From positions 1 to 8,565 of the forward strand of contig SBGC01000149.1 in NCBI GenBank assembly GCA_006226985.1: a DNA stretch of 8,565 nt, read 5' to 3'. This document shows positions 7,098 to 8,565 of the stretch, piece after piece (the first letter of the stretch is position 1; each line of letters opens with the position of its first letter). Below the pieces are notes generated by a model, which was given only the letters and a program-made list of their open reading frames with translations, had not been told where the DNA came from and ran no database searches. Made by a program: the position numbers and the translations under genes. Origin of the DNA: Bacillota bacterium (lineage in GTDB: Bacteria > Bacillota_I > Bacilli_A > Acholeplasmatales > Acholeplasmataceae).

Positions 7098-8357
7098 ATG
7101 AGAGAAAAAGATTTGAAAAAACTCATTAAACAAGAAATTGAATCTCATATTCCAGCACTTCCACCTAAAATTGATTTTGAGTTCAATCAACATCATATAA
7201 AGGAAAGAAAGAACTGGTTTAAACTATTCTCACCTCAACTTGTTTTATCAAGTGTTTTTGTTTTAGCTCTTGTCATCTTTGCATTCTTTTTAAGTCCTAA
7301 TGGTACAACACCCAATGTTAAAGCTTATGAGTTTAAGTCAGACGAAGAAATCATTTCATTTTCCGCACTATCAACAACAGCGATGTTAAACACGATTCAA
7401 ATTGATCAACTTAGCCAACAAAATCATGTTTTATTGGCGAATACAAGTTATCAAGATTTATTAATCAACAATGTTGAACCTTACTTAGATTTAGCAGAAA
7501 AATTCTTAAAAGAAGATGCTTTATTTGTTGAAGTATCGGAATCAGAACTAGTAGAATACGAATCAAAAATAACTTTTGAAACATTCGATCTAGTTGGGAA
7601 ACCTTCAACATACATCATGCATTACAATATGACAATTTTATCAGAAAATATTGATGAATCTGAATATGAAATCGAAGGTATTTTACTCTTTGGCATTTAT
7701 ACTTATAATGTTACAGGAAGAAAAGAAATTGAAGATGATGAAGAAGAATTTTCATTCATCGCATCTATCGATAGCAACAATTACGTAGAATCCTCTTATG
7801 AGTTTGATGTCGAGGATCAAGAGAAAAAGTTCAAGTTTAAACGCTTTGAACAAGGTGCTTTAATTTCTGAAAGTGAAATCAAAATTGAAATTGAAGATAA
7901 TAAATCTAAATTTGTCATTGAATTTAGAGAAGGTCAAAATCAAGGTGAATTTGAATTCGAATATCGCACAATTAATAACCAAGAAGTCATTAAAATTGAG
8001 TTTGATTCCTTTATCGACTTCGTTCGTTTAGAAGGTGAAATGACGGTCAGCGTCATCGTTGATGAAATCACAGGTTTATCAAGCTATCGCATTTTGTTAA
8101 AATCTAGTGATGATGATGATGAGAAAATATTCGATCGTGATCGCAGAGAAGATGATGACGATGAAACAGAACCATCAGAACCTACAGAACCATCAGAACC
8201 CACAGAACCAGAGGAACCAACAGAACCCATAGAACCTAGTGAACCAGACGATATCGAAGAAGATCTTGAAGATGACATAGAAGATGTTGAAGATGACATA
8301 GAAGATAGTGAAGAAACAGATCCATTTGATCAATCTCAAACAAGCATTAGTATATAA
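7098..8357 (+). CDS. Single-pass membrane protein, candidate anti-sigma factor; ectodomain paralogous to the lipoprotein
   Basis: The product has 419 residues from ATG 7098 (423 from the alternative ATG 7086). A short charged cytoplasmic N-terminus of about 45 residues contains a likely amphipathic helix (KDLKKLIKQEIESHI). One hydrophobic segment follows at about 47-65 (LVLSSVFVLALVIFAFFL), then a long external domain. The topology and the position directly after an ECF sigma gene fit a transmembrane anti-sigma factor. There is no Cys in the protein, so the classic zinc-binding HxxxCxxC anti-sigma motif is absent. A short non-zinc cytoplasmic part, as in RsgI- or RsiV-like proteins, is the precedent. 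The ectodomain (about 75-345) is homologous to the lipoprotein at 5384-6496. A PSEP/TEP repeat (about 359-383) and an acidic tail close it. Anti-sigma activity is inferred. A plain surface sensor or adhesin is the alternative. Confidence 0.82.
   Translation: MREKDLKKLIKQEIESHIPALPPKIDFEFNQHHIKERKNWFKLFSPQLVLSSVFVLALVIFAFFLSPNGTTPNVKAYEFKSDEEIISFSALSTTAMLNTIQIDQLSQQNHVLLANTSYQDLLINNVEPYLDLAEKFLKEDALFVEVSESELVEYESKITFETFDLVGKPSTYIMHYNMTILSENIDESEYEIEGILLFGIYTYNVTGRKEIEDDEEEFSFIASIDSNNYVESSYEFDVEDQEKKFKFKRFEQGALISESEIKIEIEDNKSKFVIEFREGQNQGEFEFEYRTINNQEVIKIEFDSFIDFVRLEGEMTVSVIVDEITGLSSYRILLKSSDDDDEKIFDRDRREDDDDETEPSEPTEPSEPTEPEEPTEPIEPSEPDDIEEDLEDDIEDVEDDIEDSEETDPFDQSQTSISI
8166..8246 (+). repeat. 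Tandem PSEPTEP-coding repeat in the membrane protein
   Basis: This low-complexity tract encodes Pro at every third residue (TEPSEPTEPSEPTEPEEPTEP, with a closing IEPSEP). It repeats GAACCA-type hexamers with varied third bases. It matches the lipoprotein tract at 6320-6385 in composition, spacing and position after the homologous domain. Confidence 0.85.
8268..8306 (+). repeat. 21-bp-period direct repeat coding for EDDIED
   Basis: Two identical 18-bp copies of GAAGATGACATAGAAGAT (8268-8285 and 8289-8306) are separated by GTT, giving a 21-bp, 7-residue period (EDDIEDV, EDDIEDS). The preceding EEDLEDD looks like a decayed copy. The tract is strongly acidic. Confidence 0.8.
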
Positions 8358-8387
8358 AAGAGGATTTTTGTTAATCCTCTTTTTTTT
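8356..8387. terminator. Shared hairpin terminator between convergent genes
   Basis: A perfect stem GAGGATT/AATCCTC (8360-8366 with 8373-8379), extended by AAAA and TTTT, closes a 6-nt loop and is followed by eight T on the plus strand (8380-8387). On the minus strand only four T follow (8359-8356), so it is strong for the sigma operon and weaker for the helicase. It overlaps the last base pairs of the sigma operon stop codon and the helicase stop codon. Confidence 0.85.
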
Positions 8388-8565
8388 CATATATTTCCCA
8401 AAAATCCTTTAATAATGTTTTCAGTTGTTTTGTATTTCGGATGACTTCATAGGATTTCCATTCCGGAGGGAATAATTTCCTGTAAGATGGCGATACAAAG
8501 CGATCATCAATGAGTATAGCAACACCATAATCTGTTTCAGTACGGATCACTCTTCCCACAGCTTG
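8371..8565 (-). CDS. ATP-dependent helicase, XPD/DinG type, C-terminal end only
   Basis: Only the last 64 codons and the stop are inside the window, and the frame is open to the right edge. The fragment begins QAVGRVIRTETDYGVAILIDDRF. This is superfamily 2 helicase motif VI in the form found in Rad3/XPD/DinG enzymes (Q.xGR.IR....G...l.D.R), where the Arg residues act as nucleotide finger. The next stretch, SPSYRKLFPPEW, is also typical of bacterial XPD-like helicases. The short basic-acidic tail ends KKED. A GTG at 8557-8559 is internal and not a start. Such enzymes unwind DNA 5' to 3' in repair and usually carry an iron-sulphur cluster, but those domains lie outside. It is convergent with the sigma operon. 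Confidence 0.85.
   Translation of the reverse strand, partial: QAVGRVIRTETDYGVAILIDDRFVSPSYRKLFPPEWKSYEVIRNTKQLKTLLKDFWEIYEKKED

Noticed and set aside
6320..8306. Repeat tracts as a CRISPR array or a mobile element
   Set aside because: The repeats are in-frame coding repeats with 6-21 bp periods and no spacers. No transposase, integrase or terminal repeats are present.
8084..8390. Minus-strand Ser-rich and Phe-rich open frames opposite the membrane protein tail
   Set aside because: They mirror the GAA/GAT repeat codons of the real gene. Low complexity keeps the frames open by chance.

Overview
The window is AT-rich DNA with short intergenic gaps, clear Shine-Dalgarno sites, T-rich hairpin terminators, and mostly TAA stops. 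This fits a low-GC Gram-positive (Bacillota/Mollicutes) lineage. TGG encodes Trp, and no gene of normal length has an in-frame TGA. The sigma factor ends at TGA at its expected length, so the standard code is in use. That argues against Mycoplasma/Spiroplasma and is compatible with an Acholeplasma/Izemoplasma-like or clostridial-type host. The species cannot be fixed from the sequence alone.

Layout, left to right. (1) The 3' part of htpG (Hsp90 chaperone) enters from the left edge and ends at a hairpin terminator. (2) A good sigma-A-type promoter with a TetR-type palindrome just downstream drives a two-gene operon: an RND-family efflux permease of 1121 residues and an overlapping TetR-family regulator. 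The likely logic is that the regulator represses its own operon through the palindrome. A terminator closes the unit. (3) Next comes a lipoprotein with an acidic, mostly polar ectodomain and a Pro-Ser-Glu-Pro-Thr repeat tail. (4) It is followed by a tightly coupled pair: an ECF-type sigma factor and a single-pass membrane protein in the usual anti-sigma position. The membrane protein's ectodomain and repeat tail are clearly homologous to the lipoprotein next door. (5) The sigma operon converges on a gene from the right edge, the C-terminal end of an XPD/DinG-type helicase, and the two share a hairpin terminator.

The part most worth attention is 5332-8357. It holds a sigma factor, a candidate anti-sigma without any zinc-binding motif, and a free lipid-anchored paralogue of that candidate's sensor domain. 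This looks like a cell-surface signalling cassette in which the lipoprotein could be a co-sensor, decoy or regulated target. I do not recognise the ectodomain family, and the functional model is inference from homology and gene order.
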